From a virus, in IMG/VR virus record IMGVR_UViG_3300044858_004394, positions 1 through 64,000 of that record: a DNA stretch of 64,000 bases. One strand, written 5' to 3'. The translations under genes and the position numbers were made by a program. Positions 22,528-31,935 of the stretch are shown here, piece by piece; within the stretch, counting starts at the first letter, position 1; each line of letters begins with the position of its first letter. The notes below the pieces were generated by a model. That model had not been told where the DNA came from and ran no database searches. It was given only the letters and a program-made list of their open reading frames with translations.

Positions 22528-23457
22528 ATGACCCTGAAAGCTTTTTTCGATAACATCTATCGCCCGCTGCGATTGAGAGGGCGAAGCCAGCGAACGACGC
22601 TGCTCTATTACGCGACCATCTCGGCATACCGCCGATGGCTCCGGGCAGAGGGGATCGCAGACGAGCCTGCGATAGAGCATCTGGACGAGCTTCTCATGGC
22701 TCGTTTCTTGGAACACAGGGCCGCGACGAAGAGCGCGTACACGAGCGAAAAAGAAAGAAGCCAGTTGATGGCGCTCGCCCGCCTCGCGTGGGAACGCCGC
22801 GTGGCCGGCATGGAAAGGCTCCCGACCTGCCCCCCCGGTGTGCTGCCGGACCGCGTCCCTCACTCGTGGAGCCTAGAGGAGCTTCGGCGTCTGTTCGCGG
22901 CCGTGTCTTCCACGAAGGGGAACATCGGCAAAGGGGCGAGCGCCATCCCGGCATCGGAATGGTTTTCGGCCATCATCGCGGTAGCGTATGAGACGGGCGA
23001 GCGGGTAGGTGCGTTGCTCGACTCCTCCCCCGCAGACTACCAGCGGCCGAACCTGACGGTCAGGCCAGAAAGCCGAAAGGGCGGCAGGAGAGGCCGAACG
23101 TATTACCTGTCCGAAGAAACGTGTGACCGGCTCGACCGCCTTCGCGCCCACGGCGGCGACAAACTCTTTCCGTGGCCCTACGTCAAAACCTACCTGTGGG
23201 GGAGGCTGAAGAAAATCCTCGCGAGCGCCGGCCTTGCCGGCAAAAGGATCGCCTTTCATCAAATTCGCAGGTCTGCCATTTCTCATTTTGCTGCGGCCGG
23301 CGGCGACCCCGTCGCGTTCGCCGGCCACGCGAGCGCCGCCATGACCAAAAAATGGTACTTGGACCCGCGGCTCTCGGATCGCGGACCGAAGCCGCACGAG
23401 CTTCTGCCGCGGATCGATGTCGCCAACGACAAGCCGGCCGACAAGCCGGCGGCGTAG
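22528..23457 (+). CDS. int: Tyrosine recombinase (phage integrase)
   Basis: The 309-residue product has an N-terminal SAM-like core-binding region (LYYATISAYRRWLR, residues 29-42). The catalytic domain follows, with the first arginine in ETGERVGALL (about residue 158), HQIRRSAISHFAAAGG (HxxR), a GHAS histidine and the nucleophile tyrosine in KKWYLDP (about residue 280). All catalytic residues are present. It integrates and excises phage DNA, which makes this a temperate phage. Confidence 0.93.
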   Translation: MTLKAFFDNIYRPLRLRGRSQRTTLLYYATISAYRRWLRAEGIADEPAIEHLDELLMARFLEHRAATKSAYTSEKERSQLMALARLAWERRVAGMERLPTCPPGVLPDRVPHSWSLEELRRLFAAVSSTKGNIGKGASAIPASEWFSAIIAVAYETGERVGALLDSSPADYQRPNLTVRPESRKGGRRGRTYYLSEETCDRLDRLRAHGGDKLFPWPYVKTYLWGRLKKILASAGLAGKRIAFHQIRRSAISHFAAAGGDPVAFAGHASAAMTKKWYLDPRLSDRGPKPHELLPRIDVANDKPADKPAA

Positions 23458-23465
23458 AAACGCAA

Positions 23466-23497
23466 CCGCCTCGCCCGGAGGGAGACGGGCGAGGCGG
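23466..23497. terminator. Terminator hairpin after the integrase
   Basis: The arms ccgcctcgcccg and cgggcgaggcgg (12 bp) flank an 8-nt loop nine bases after the integrase stop. The hairpin separates the rightward integrase from the convergent leftward gene ending at 23531. It probably terminates transcription from both sides. Confidence 0.75.
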
Positions 23498-23530
23498 CGC
23501 GGCAGCGGCGCGAAAGGAAACGCTCGGCTG

Positions 23531-23722
23531 CTATTTGTTCATCTGCTCGCGGAGCTTCTCTAGCTCGTCAAGCAATCGCTTTCGCTCGTTCAGAAGCCTT
23601 CCGATCATTCTGGCGGCCGTGCCTCCAGTTGCTGTCCACGCGTTCGACGGCCCGAACCGGCAGACGAACGTGCGGGCCTCGGCCGCTTCCGAATCGCTGT
23701 ATGGAATCTCGTCATTGCCCAC
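23531..23722 (-). CDS. Hypothetical protein, 63 aa, coiled-coil tail
   Basis: It begins MGNDEIPYSDSEAAEARTF and ends with a leucine-rich helix (LLNERKRLLDELEKLREQM) that should dimerise. The start overlaps the upstream DUF6378-like gene by eleven bases. No function is visible. Confidence 0.55.
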   Translation of the reverse strand: MGNDEIPYSDSEAAEARTFVCRFGPSNAWTATGGTAARMIGRLLNERKRLLDELEKLREQMNK

Positions 23723-24119
23723 GCCGGCATTCCTCGTGGCACGCTGCGTAGCCGGCGATGTCGATGGCCGCGTCCGCGGTCGGCGACGTACCCCTCTGCC
23801 TTGCGATCTTGTCCAGCACCATGACGAGCGCCCAGTCGGACGCCGTAAAGCGGGTTCCGAATGCGGCGTTCACGAGCGCCGCAGTCCTCGCGAAATGCTC
23901 CGCCGGCGGGCCGTACTTCCCGTGCCGGTCGCTCACCGCCTCGATGGAAGCCTTGAGCGTGTTGATTGCGACGCTCTCCGTTTCTTTGAGCAGCCGCGAA
24001 GGCGGCGGCATGCTCGCGCCACCGCAGCAATTTCCAGCAAGTCGCGACTCAACCGCGCTGCGAAGCTTTGCGTTTGCGTCTGCCAGTGTTGGCGCGTCCG
24101 TCTCTACCGTCGTCGTCAT
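23712..24119 (-). CDS. DUF6378-like phage protein
   Basis: The 135-residue product ends with a helical block that matches the small phage DUF6378 pattern (RHGKYGPPAEHFART, then ASDWALVMVLDKIARQ and DAAIDIAGYAACHE, from about residue 64 on). The family has no established function. The N-terminus overlaps the phosphoesterase gene by 71 bases. Confidence 0.7.
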   Translation of the reverse strand: MTTTVETDAPTLADANAKLRSAVESRLAGNCCGGASMPPPSRLLKETESVAINTLKASIEAVSDRHGKYGPPAEHFARTAALVNAAFGTRFTASDWALVMVLDKIARQRGTSPTADAAIDIAGYAACHEECRRGQ

Positions 24120-25152
24120 GGTCCCTCCGTAAATCTCTGTCGCAGAACAGTGGATAAGCCCTCGTCACCTCGTTGCGCCCATGATCCACAATCACGAACC
24201 CCTGACAGGGCCGCTCGCGACTTGGTGACTTGATGTGGACAGCGTATGCCGTGTGTCCAATAAGCGAGCCGTTGGCGACGTATCGTGCGCCGCGCAACCA
24301 CCCCCAGTTGTGATAATGGCCGAAGATCGTCAGGTCCGCGCGGCGATGTGAATCCCACGCCGCGATGGCCTTGCCGGCAGGAAGTGCGAGGCCGTAATTC
24401 CCGCCAGAGTAGCGAATGGAATGACCGTGGGTGCAGCGAACGACGAAGCCGTCGAGGTCAACGTACCCAAGGTGGCCCTCGCTGATCTGCCAAGACACGT
24501 TCGCGTTCTTCTCCTCCGCCGCGAGCGTGTGGTACATGAGTTGTTCCCATGAATGCTCTAGCTCTGTTGCGATCCTGTTTTTCTCTGTACTCCGACCATG
24601 ATTGCCTGCGTTCGTCGCAATGATCACGGAGTCGGCGTGCTTCGCGACCGTGTCGATGAGTCCGCGGAGCCTCGCTTGTATCCATCGTGTCGCGTTCATG
24701 GGCGATAACTGCGCTACTTCAGCGCAGTCCGGATGGATATGCCCCGTCAGGAAATCGCCTCCCAGCCAAATGAGGATGCGGTTGATGTCCGCTTGATTGC
24801 GCTCGTGCCGAAGGTTCTCAAGGAACCGCTCCTGCAATTCGTCGAGCCGCTGTTGACACACGTCAAGCGAGTAGTCGTTTTCGTAGTTGACCGTGGCCGG
24901 CTCCACTCGCTCTTCGCAGTGGACATCGCTCATCATGAGGATTGCCGTGGCAGCGTGCTTCGTGCTGGCGCGTGTGGCCCGCGAGTTCATCCGCACGGGC
25001 TGCACGCCTTTGAGCGAGACGATGGCGTCCGCTCTCTCCCGCTCGCGGTCGATCTGCGCGAGCGCGGACTTGTACCTGCCTCGCAGCGCAGCCACCTCTG
25101 CCCGCAGCCGCGCAAGCTCCGCGTCCGCGGCAAGCTGCTTCGCCGACTCCAT
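24049..25152 (-). CDS. Calcineurin-like metallophosphoesterase
   Basis: The product (about 367 residues from the ATG at 25152; start uncertain) has a coiled-coil N-terminus (LAADAELARLRAEVAAL), then the phosphoesterase motifs. These are MMSDVHC (DxH), WLGGDFLTGH (GD), NAGNHGR (GNH), a CTHGHS histidine and FGHYHNW (GHxH). The metal site is complete. Substrates of phage members range from nucleic-acid ends to nucleotides. It lies among late genes between the tail genes and the DUF6378-like gene. Confidence 0.85.
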   Translation of the reverse strand: MESAKQLAADAELARLRAEVAALRGRYKSALAQIDRERERADAIVSLKGVQPVRMNSRATRASTKHAATAILMMSDVHCEERVEPATVNYENDYSLDVCQQRLDELQERFLENLRHERNQADINRILIWLGGDFLTGHIHPDCAEVAQLSPMNATRWIQARLRGLIDTVAKHADSVIIATNAGNHGRSTEKNRIATELEHSWEQLMYHTLAAEEKNANVSWQISEGHLGYVDLDGFVVRCTHGHSIRYSGGNYGLALPAGKAIAAWDSHRRADLTIFGHYHNWGWLRGARYVANGSLIGHTAYAVHIKSPSRERPCQGFVIVDHGRNEVTRAYPLFCDRDLRRDHDDDGRDGRANTGRRKRKASQRG

Positions 25153-25172
25153 GTGCCCTGCAACGCTGTCGC

Positions 25173-25439
25173 TCAGGCTTTTTCTTGTCGCTCTAGCCAA
25201 TCGATCACCCCCTGTCTGCCGGCCGTGTGCCATCCACGTTCTTTCGCAGATTCAATGATCGCGCGAGCCAAGGCGTTCTTGTTGTGAGACGCAGGGTCGA
25301 ACCGCTTCTTTATTTCAAGTAGCTCGGCCTGCGCGGACGGGTCGAGCCGGTCGAACCAACTCTTGAACCCCGGAAGCTTCCTGCCTGCGTTCGCAAACAC
25401 TTCATCTGCGAGGCTTTGGGGCTTTTGATCCTTTGCCAC
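25173..25439 (-). CDS. Hypothetical helical protein, 88 aa
   Basis: The GTG at 25439 (VAKDQKPQS) is chosen because the longer frame is serine/threonine shadow sequence. The product has LPGFKSWFDRLDPSAQAEL and AIIESAKERGWHTAG segments and is helical and charged. It overlaps the upstream gene by 38 bases. The function is unknown. Confidence 0.55.
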   Translation of the reverse strand: MAKDQKPQSLADEVFANAGRKLPGFKSWFDRLDPSAQAELLEIKKRFDPASHNKNALARAIIESAKERGWHTAGRQGVIDWLERQEKA

Positions 25440-25590
25440 GGCGTTTGCCCTCCGGTGACTTGCCTCTCCTGAGGACGATGTTTCCATCCTCGTCAGGGAT
25501 CGGGCAGGTGTGTTCTTCGTCGTCGTCGTGCAGAGGCTCGGCGTCAAACTGCGGACGGTCCGTCGCCTGCGGCTTTGTTTTGCGAGCCAT
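25402..25590 (-). CDS. Small charged protein, 62 aa
   Basis: It starts MARKTKPQATDRPQFD at 25590. The middle is very acidic (LHDDDEEHTCPIPDEDG) and the C-terminus very basic (GKRRGKGSKAPKPRR), a bipolar charge pattern. No fold was recognised. Confidence 0.5.
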   Translation of the reverse strand: MARKTKPQATDRPQFDAEPLHDDDEEHTCPIPDEDGNIVLRRGKSPEGKRRGKGSKAPKPRR

Positions 25591-25612
25591 GTGCCTTAGT
25601 GTGGAAAACTCG

Positions 25613-25933
25613 TCAAGGCAGATAGAAGTTCGCCACCTTGATCGCGGCGTTTCGCACGGCAATCTGGGCTTTGTTGCCGACTTCGTTCAGCCATTTCTGC
25701 CGTTGGGCACACCCGCACCCGCCGGGCTTGCCTGACCTGCGTGTCAGGGCTTCGACCCGCTCCTTTGTGATGCCGATGGCCGTGAGGCCACGTTCCACTA
25801 GGTCTCCAACCGGTATAGGTCGCCAGACCTTTTCCGGCACCGGGCGACACTGGCGGTACGTTGGCAGGCGCTTGGCAACGTAGCCGCAGGCCGGACAAGT
25901 CTGCGCCGGATTGTTGAAGTCGCACAGGCTCAT
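25613..25933 (-). CDS. Zinc-finger-containing tail-module protein
   Basis: The 106-residue product starts at 25933, overlapping the fibre protein stop (ATGA). It has CDFNN ... CPACGY near the N-terminus and GKPGGCGCAQRQKWLNEVG toward the C-terminus, enough for one zinc site. The CxC...W pattern is common in small phage proteins after tail fibre genes. The function is unknown. Confidence 0.6.
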   Translation of the reverse strand: MSLCDFNNPAQTCPACGYVAKRLPTYRQCRPVPEKVWRPIPVGDLVERGLTAIGITKERVEALTRRSGKPGGCGCAQRQKWLNEVGNKAQIAVRNAAIKVANFYLP

Positions 25934-28185
25934 GAAATAGTTACCGTGCCTGCCGTTTTGGAAAGGTCTCCGAATGAACCGCTTTCGCCGGACGGGCTGC
26001 AAATTGGAGTTTCAACACAGTAACCGCATTGATCTTCTTGCCCGCCGAGCGAAAAGAAGTTGTATGCGATAAAAGACGAATTATTTGCCCCGAAGAAGTG
26101 ATAGATGGTTGCGTCTACTTGTAACTCGCATTTTGGCGGGCATTGCGAACACGCCTGTTCGCAAGCCTCGTGGCGAATCTTGACGGATAACACCGCAAGC
26201 GGATTGAGGTTGTCATTTGTTGGCGTGCCGAAAAACTGCCACCACAGCGGAAATGGATTATTTGCTGGCAAAACATACGTGCCAGAGAAATCACCCAACC
26301 CGCTTGGACGGCTGGTGTTCCATGTGTCTGTTACTTCAACTTCAATTTCCTCTGGAGGAGCTTCCTCGCCGCGGCAGCAGACATGGCACGCCGACGCGTA
26401 TGGGCCGACGTTTGTCGAAACGTATGGGTTAGGGTATTTCGCAGTCGCGCTGTAGTCGCCACCCGGAACCACGGAGATGCTTGCGCCGCTGCCGTTGATT
26501 GCTGTTAGCGCGAAATCGGCGCAAGAGGTAGGAGAGTCTCCAGCCCAGTTTTGCGAGCACGCGGATGGTCCTGTTTCCTCTGTGTCACTGAATGCTCCGG
26601 ACAGCGAGGCGGTTGCCGGAACCCCCTCGCCGTTGAACGCAACGGTCAGCAGAAGGCTTTCAATGATCCGCGGAGACCCTACAGAGTCCTCCAGCAGTCT
26701 GTATCCGCCACAAAAGATATGCACGTATCGGCATGGGTCCGCTGGGTCTTTTTGCAGCACAACTTCAGTGCCGTTCAAGTAAGCCCCGCAGCACAGTTCA
26801 GTCCCAACAAACTCCCACGCCAGATAGTCGTCCCCGCCGTCGTCGATCGTGATGCCAGTGATTTGCCCAAAGGTTTCGCTGGCAGTGTCATCGTCAACCA
26901 CAGCTAAAAGCGTTGCGCCGCTGCCAGTGCTCGGAGCGGTCTGCGTGATTGTAATTGTGATGGACGACACCAACGGGTCTTCGCTTGCGTCCTCGCGGTA
27001 ATACGATCCTCCGCCATCGACGTTGACGCTCTGTGGTATGCCCGTCTCGTGGTAGTATTCGCCACCCGAGGACACTTCGACTTCATTAAGCTCATCTGAC
27101 AGGTCATAGAACAAGCCTCCGCTGGCGGTAAGTGCCGTGATGCCGCCGGTGCCATTGGTCGAAGTTACTTCGCCGACAATAAACCCATCGGCCCCGATGC
27201 CGCTGGGGTTCGTGTTGAACGCCGCAATCAAGTCGCCGACCGTGTATCCGCTGCCTGCGGCAGTGATGGTCGCTGACGCAACCTGCCATGCGTCACGGCC
27301 GTCCGGTCCTGTCGTCTGGCTAAGCGTGGCCGACAGCGTTGCACCAGTGCCAGAAGCGAATGGCGCGAACGGCTCGATGGATACTGTCGGCTGAAGTCGC
27401 ACGGTACGGTAGACGCCGACTGCTGGAGTGACCTCAACATCGTCGGTGTCATACTCAATCACCAGCGGGTCTCCGTCAACGTAGCCCGAGCCGCCGCTAG
27501 TCACCGTGACAGAGTCCACGCCCCATGTGCCGTCAAGGTTATCCACAAGCGTGACTGTGGCGGTAGCGGTTCCGGCAACAGAAAGCGTCGGTTCTGTAGC
27601 TGTGTAAACGGTGGCCGTCGCTGCCGACACCTCGGTGTCTCCACTAGCCGCACTGATTGTTAGTTGCGACAGGTGTACGTAACCCGTGCCACCAGAGACC
27701 GACACAGAATCCAGAGACCACGTTGGCACGCCGCACCCGTCGTTTGTGCTTGTCAGCGTCGGCGTAAACGTCGCACCGCTGCCACTGCCACCCGATATCG
27801 TGAGGGTAGGAGCAACACGGCCAAGGACTGCGTATCCGCTACCGCCGTTTGTCACCTCAACCGCCGAGGTCGGCCCTTTGTCCGTATCTGGGTCGCCGCC
27901 GGGGTCCGTTACTTCTGCCGAAGCGCCGCTGCCGAAGCACGAAGCAAAAGACAGCGAAATCAGGTCCGGCCCTTGCACTGGAATGCTGTCTGGAAATCCC
28001 GACAGCGTTGCTGTGACTGTCTCCGGAAGCCGCCCCGACGTGCAGAGCGTGCATGGATTGCAGCAGGGCGAACAACTCGACCCGAGCATGAATCCGACAG
28101 GATACATGCCAGCCGCGAAGATCAGCAGTCCCCACAACGGCGCGGACGTTGGCTCTGAAACGACGACGGCGAGCAGTTCAATCAT
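25930..28185 (-). CDS. Large tail/fibre protein with GGSGY beta repeats
   Basis: The 751-residue product has an N-terminal hydrophobic segment and a cysteine cluster (CSPCCNPCTLC, about residues 38-48). At least seven degenerate repeats follow (for example VEVTNGGSGYAVLG, VSVSGGTGYVHLS, VTVTSGGSGYVDGDP, ITAAGSGYTVGD). Each combines a G-G/T-x-G-Y turn with beta strands and a GSGAT-type turn. A cysteine-rich C-terminal region (about 600-751) follows. It is probably a virion surface or receptor-binding protein near the tail tip. The start immediately follows the upstream stop. Confidence 0.75.
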   Translation of the reverse strand: MIELLAVVVSEPTSAPLWGLLIFAAGMYPVGFMLGSSCSPCCNPCTLCTSGRLPETVTATLSGFPDSIPVQGPDLISLSFASCFGSGASAEVTDPGGDPDTDKGPTSAVEVTNGGSGYAVLGRVAPTLTISGGSGSGATFTPTLTSTNDGCGVPTWSLDSVSVSGGTGYVHLSQLTISAASGDTEVSAATATVYTATEPTLSVAGTATATVTLVDNLDGTWGVDSVTVTSGGSGYVDGDPLVIEYDTDDVEVTPAVGVYRTVRLQPTVSIEPFAPFASGTGATLSATLSQTTGPDGRDAWQVASATITAAGSGYTVGDLIAAFNTNPSGIGADGFIVGEVTSTNGTGGITALTASGGLFYDLSDELNEVEVSSGGEYYHETGIPQSVNVDGGGSYYREDASEDPLVSSITITITQTAPSTGSGATLLAVVDDDTASETFGQITGITIDDGGDDYLAWEFVGTELCCGAYLNGTEVVLQKDPADPCRYVHIFCGGYRLLEDSVGSPRIIESLLLTVAFNGEGVPATASLSGAFSDTEETGPSACSQNWAGDSPTSCADFALTAINGSGASISVVPGGDYSATAKYPNPYVSTNVGPYASACHVCCRGEEAPPEEIEVEVTDTWNTSRPSGLGDFSGTYVLPANNPFPLWWQFFGTPTNDNLNPLAVLSVKIRHEACEQACSQCPPKCELQVDATIYHFFGANNSSFIAYNFFSLGGQEDQCGYCVETPICSPSGESGSFGDLSKTAGTVTIS

Positions 28186-28569
28186 TCAGCACTCCGCAGC
28201 GATCAGGTACCACGCGGTCCCCTCGCGAGCGATGGCGCAGTTTCGGGCAGAGGCCGCCGTGCCGATATCCGCGAATAGGTTGCTGGAAGATACGGTATTC
28301 GGCGTGCTCGTCGTGTACTTGAACGTCACGGTTTTGAGCGTGTTCTTTGACCATGCACCAGTAAACGTGCAGACGCGAAACACCTTCCTTGCAGCCGGAG
28401 GGGGCGCACCGAACGCCAGTGATTTGCCCGCCGCTGGCGGTAGAGCCTCAAACACCAGCGGTTTGCCAGCGGGTACTTGATTCTCCACCGTCAGCACCGC
28501 CCGCCCGATCCGCTCCGCAGCGTCGGGCGTGAACTGCACAACGTCCTGCGGGCGTCGAAGCGGGATCAC
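28186..28569 (-). CDS. Probable minor tail protein
   Basis: The 127-residue product has an N-terminal DVVQFTPDAAERIGRAV helix and a proline/alanine hinge (ALPPAAGK, APPPAARK), then a beta-rich C-terminal domain. It is placed between two large tail proteins and coupled by overlap. No family was recognised. Confidence 0.6.
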   Translation of the reverse strand: MIPLRRPQDVVQFTPDAAERIGRAVLTVENQVPAGKPLVFEALPPAAGKSLAFGAPPPAARKVFRVCTFTGAWSKNTLKTVTFKYTTSTPNTVSSSNLFADIGTAASARNCAIAREGTAWYLIAAEC

Positions 28570-29486
28570 GACGGCATCGCTCCAAAGATCGTGGTGAAAT
28601 TGGCCTCTGGCAGAACGCGGCGCTCAAGGATCGCCGGGGCGCCGCCTGTTTGCGCGCCGCTGCCGTTGAGTCCCACCGGGTTCGGAGAGGCGATCCACTC
28701 GCCGTTCTGAAAATCAAAGACCATCGCCCTGCGCTTCTGCACGCCGTCGATGAAATTGAAGCCAACGTCCGGAAGCTGGAGGTTCCACCCCGTCTGTCTG
28801 TACTGGAGTTCTGCGGTCACCTGCCAGTACTTTGCCACCGCGGCGGAGAACTCCTCCTGCACAAAGGCGATGTTCACGCCCGTGACCTTGAACGTGTGGG
28901 CCGGGGCGCCGCCGTACGTGGCGTTGTTCAAGTGGTTGATGCTTGCGGCCTGCGTGTAGGGGAAAAACTGCCCGTACGTGTTTTGGTCTTGGTTCGCGCT
29001 CGGGCCAAAATTCTTCACGACGGTGAATCGAACCATCGCCTCAGAGGCCGTCAGCCCTTGATAGTAGTCATAGGCGGAGTTCGTGAGCGGTAGCCTTGTG
29101 TTGTTGCCGCTCCCGGAGTAGTAGTACAGCGCCGGGACTTCGGCGGAGCCAGACTGACTGGCCCACTGCGCGGCTCGCGCAGACGGAAACACCAGTTCTT
29201 CGTCGCGGATAAGGCCGTACTCTGCCTCGATCAGAGCCTTGTACGGGTCGCCTTCGTAGTGCTCGCTATAGCTGATCTTGCGGCATCGCAGCCACGGCTG
29301 ACTTGGGTGTGAGGCCCCCCACTGAAAAGACGGCGCGGCGATCCCCGCCAAGTCGAAGTCTATTAGAGGGTTTCCGGTCAGCGTGTTGTCATCGAGGATG
29401 GCAACCCACTGCCGACGCGCAATCGACGCCTTGCCAAGCTCAAGCTCGGCGCGGCGCGGAAGCTCGACGATTGATTTGATACCCAT
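28566..29486 (-). CDS. Probable tail-tip structural protein
   Basis: The 306-residue product is mixed beta-rich (VRFTVVKNF, VTGVNIAFVQEEFSAAV, WQVTAELQYRQTGWN), without enzyme motifs. It lies directly after the tape measure gene, where distal tail or hub proteins are encoded in siphoviruses. The exact role is inferred from order. Confidence 0.65.
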   Translation of the reverse strand: MGIKSIVELPRRAELELGKASIARRQWVAILDDNTLTGNPLIDFDLAGIAAPSFQWGASHPSQPWLRCRKISYSEHYEGDPYKALIEAEYGLIRDEELVFPSARAAQWASQSGSAEVPALYYYSGSGNNTRLPLTNSAYDYYQGLTASEAMVRFTVVKNFGPSANQDQNTYGQFFPYTQAASINHLNNATYGGAPAHTFKVTGVNIAFVQEEFSAAVAKYWQVTAELQYRQTGWNLQLPDVGFNFIDGVQKRRAMVFDFQNGEWIASPNPVGLNGSGAQTGGAPAILERRVLPEANFTTIFGAMPS

Positions 29487-29487
29487 G

Positions 29488-31935
29488 TCAGTTGCCAGTC
29501 AGCCTCGCGTACCCGACGATGGAAACAGGTGCGTTTACGTTTCTAACGACCTGCTCAAGGGCGGCGTTTGCAATTTGCTGAAGCAGTTTCGTTTGAAGCC
29601 GCTGTTCGATCAGTGCCGGGTCTTGCCGGCCAAGCTCAAGGCCCAGCACAAGGTCGGCACCCTGTTGTGTGCGAACGTCGATGCCCTGAATCGTCCGCGA
29701 GCCTAGCGTGTTCAATTCCTGAAGCCGCTGAACGTCGCGCTCAAACTCCGCCTGCCGCTCCGCGGCGATCTGGTTCAATACGTTTTCGCGCTGCTCTTGC
29801 CTCTGCTGCTGTTCTCTCTCGTACTGCTCGGCCAACTGACGCTGTTGTTCGGCGGCGGCCCTCTGGTCTGCCAGAACCTGATCCTGAAGCTTTTGCTGTC
29901 CGCGGAATTTTTCGTTGATGATGTCTTTTTCACCGCGCATGGCCTGTTGCAAGGCGCGGATGCGCTGCACGGCCGCTCTCCCGGCCTGTGCGTCCAATTC
30001 GCCGGCCTCTCTCGCTGCGTTCAGCGCCGCCCTTTCGACATCGATGCGATCCTGAATCGCCTTGATGTTGAGCGCTGCTTCGCGCTTTCTCGCGGCGACT
30101 GCGTCTTCGGCGTCGATCTCCGCCTTCTTGCGCCCCTCGATCTGCTCCTTCAGAAACGCGTCTACTCTGTTCGCGGCGGCGACCTTGGCGTCAAATATGT
30201 CCTTCTGGCCCTGAAGCTCTCGCTGCTTCCTCTCCTCCAGCCGCTGTAGCTCCAGCTTGAAAACCTGCTCCGCGTTGGCGATGGCTTGCTGATCAATCTG
30301 GATGCCGCGCTCTCTTGCGTCCTGTTGGGCCTTCGCCACGAACTGCGTGAAGGTGGCCGCGGCCACGGCCCCTTCGTTGCCGAACTGCGAGGCACTTGCG
30401 ATCAGCGACTGGAAGCCTTGGTTCATCGACTCAAAGGCTTTGTCGAACCCCTCGCCGTACCCCATCTCGGCGGCCTGCTGCTGTTCGTCAAGCTGTTCGC
30501 GAAGTTTCTCAACGTCCTTCAGCCGCTGCTCTGACGCCGCAAGCTGCGCGTCGTTGCGTAGGGTTGCGGATCGCCGCATGAACTCCTCGGCGCTGATGCT
30601 GGAGTCGCTTGCCAAGTCCTCGATCTCAGACTCGATCCTTGCCCGCTTGAAGCCAATCTCGTCTTGCAGCCGAAGCCGTTCCTCAGAGAGCGCATTTACC
30701 TGCTTTTCAAGCTCCGTCTCCTCTTGGCTCTTCTTGAGAAGCGTGTCCACGAGCTTGGCCCGCTCTTCCACAGCCGCAAGTCGTTCCTTCTCGACCTGCA
30801 AGCCAGTCTTCTGGCCGTCGGCCATCTGTTGTTCCATGTCGCGGGCTTCACGGAGACGCACGACCTTTGCGTCAATGGCCGCTGCGGCGTCTGTGTCGTT
30901 GTCTTTCCGTGCTTTGGCCGCGTTCTCCTCCAGCCTCGCGATCTCGCGATTGATCGCAGACACGTTCTGGAGTGCCTTTGCGCGGGAGGCGTCTCCACCC
31001 ATCAGCTTTTGAAGCTGAAGCTGCTCCTTGAGCGCGTCGTTCTCTTTCAGAATCTGATTGGCGATCTGCGTGTCTGTTTGGATGCGGGCTTTGTTCTCCT
31101 CTTCAATCGCGAGAAGCTCGCCCCGGACTCCCTTTACAAGCTCAAGCTGCTCCTCAAACTGCCTCTTCGCTTCCGCGAGCCGCTTGGCGTACTCTTCAGC
31201 GCCGATGTCCTCAAGCTCTCGATTGAGCCGCGCGACAGCCCTCTGAAAATCTGACGCAGCCACGAAGCCGGACTGGCCGAACTGCCCCGCCTTCGCAATG
31301 GCGTCGCCGAGTGCTTGGTTTCCCTTTTCAAGAGCGTCCTTCATGGTCTGCGACAGTTCGTCCGCAGCCGCAGCCGTGGCTCGGATCGATGTCGTGGCCG
31401 CTCCGCCGTAGCCTGTGATTTGCCTGAACCAGTTGGTTATGTCTCGGCTTAGGAAATCGATGACTCGGCCGACTCCCTTCAGAAAGTCTGCAATCGGCTT
31501 TAGCGCGATGTTCACGAGACGCAATGCCACGCCTATGACCTGCCCTAGCACATTCGCAAAAACACCAAAGCCACTTAGAAGAGGCGACAGGGCGTCCAGT
31601 ACAATCCCGAATGTTTTCCCTAGTTCAGAGATGACAGGTGCGAGGCCGTCGGCGACGCTCTTGGCAATGCCGATGAACGGCGTAAGCACCTCGTTTCCAA
31701 CGCCCCGTATCGCGGCGCCAACGTCGTTGAACGAGTTGCCAAGGTCGAGCACACGCTTGACATCTACCTCCGAGAGCCTCGCGTTGAAGCGGTCCAGCCG
31801 CTGCTCTGCTTCGCCAAGGTTCTCCAAGAACGGCAGAAGCTCCGCGCCAGACTTTCCGAAGATGGCGACGGCCGCCGTGGCCCGCTTTGCCGGGTCTTCA
31901 ATCGCCAGAAGTTGCGTTGCTATGGTGCAAATCGT
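29488..31935 (-). CDS. Tail tape measure protein, C-terminal part (after in-frame TAG)
   Basis: This is the same reading frame as the 445-residue N-terminal part, separated by a single TAG (31936-31938). Coding character continues right after the stop (TIATQLLAIEDPAKRA, AIFGKSGAELLPFLENLG), a block that is standard in tape measure proteins. It holds a hydrophobic stretch (residues 40-110 of this part) and then about 600 residues of coiled coil rich in Gln, Glu, Arg and Ala. Reinitiation could begin at the TTG at 31827. It measures tail length and helps DNA ejection. Confidence 0.8.
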   Translation of the reverse strand, partial: TICTIATQLLAIEDPAKRATAAVAIFGKSGAELLPFLENLGEAEQRLDRFNARLSEVDVKRVLDLGNSFNDVGAAIRGVGNEVLTPFIGIAKSVADGLAPVISELGKTFGIVLDALSPLLSGFGVFANVLGQVIGVALRLVNIALKPIADFLKGVGRVIDFLSRDITNWFRQITGYGGAATTSIRATAAAADELSQTMKDALEKGNQALGDAIAKAGQFGQSGFVAASDFQRAVARLNRELEDIGAEEYAKRLAEAKRQFEEQLELVKGVRGELLAIEEENKARIQTDTQIANQILKENDALKEQLQLQKLMGGDASRAKALQNVSAINREIARLEENAAKARKDNDTDAAAAIDAKVVRLREARDMEQQMADGQKTGLQVEKERLAAVEERAKLVDTLLKKSQEETELEKQVNALSEERLRLQDEIGFKRARIESEIEDLASDSSISAEEFMRRSATLRNDAQLAASEQRLKDVEKLREQLDEQQQAAEMGYGEGFDKAFESMNQGFQSLIASASQFGNEGAVAAATFTQFVAKAQQDARERGIQIDQQAIANAEQVFKLELQRLEERKQRELQGQKDIFDAKVAAANRVDAFLKEQIEGRKKAEIDAEDAVAARKREAALNIKAIQDRIDVERAALNAAREAGELDAQAGRAAVQRIRALQQAMRGEKDIINEKFRGQQKLQDQVLADQRAAAEQQRQLAEQYEREQQQRQEQRENVLNQIAAERQAEFERDVQRLQELNTLGSRTIQGIDVRTQQGADLVLGLELGRQDPALIEQRLQTKLLQQIANAALEQVVRNVNAPVSIVGYARLTGN

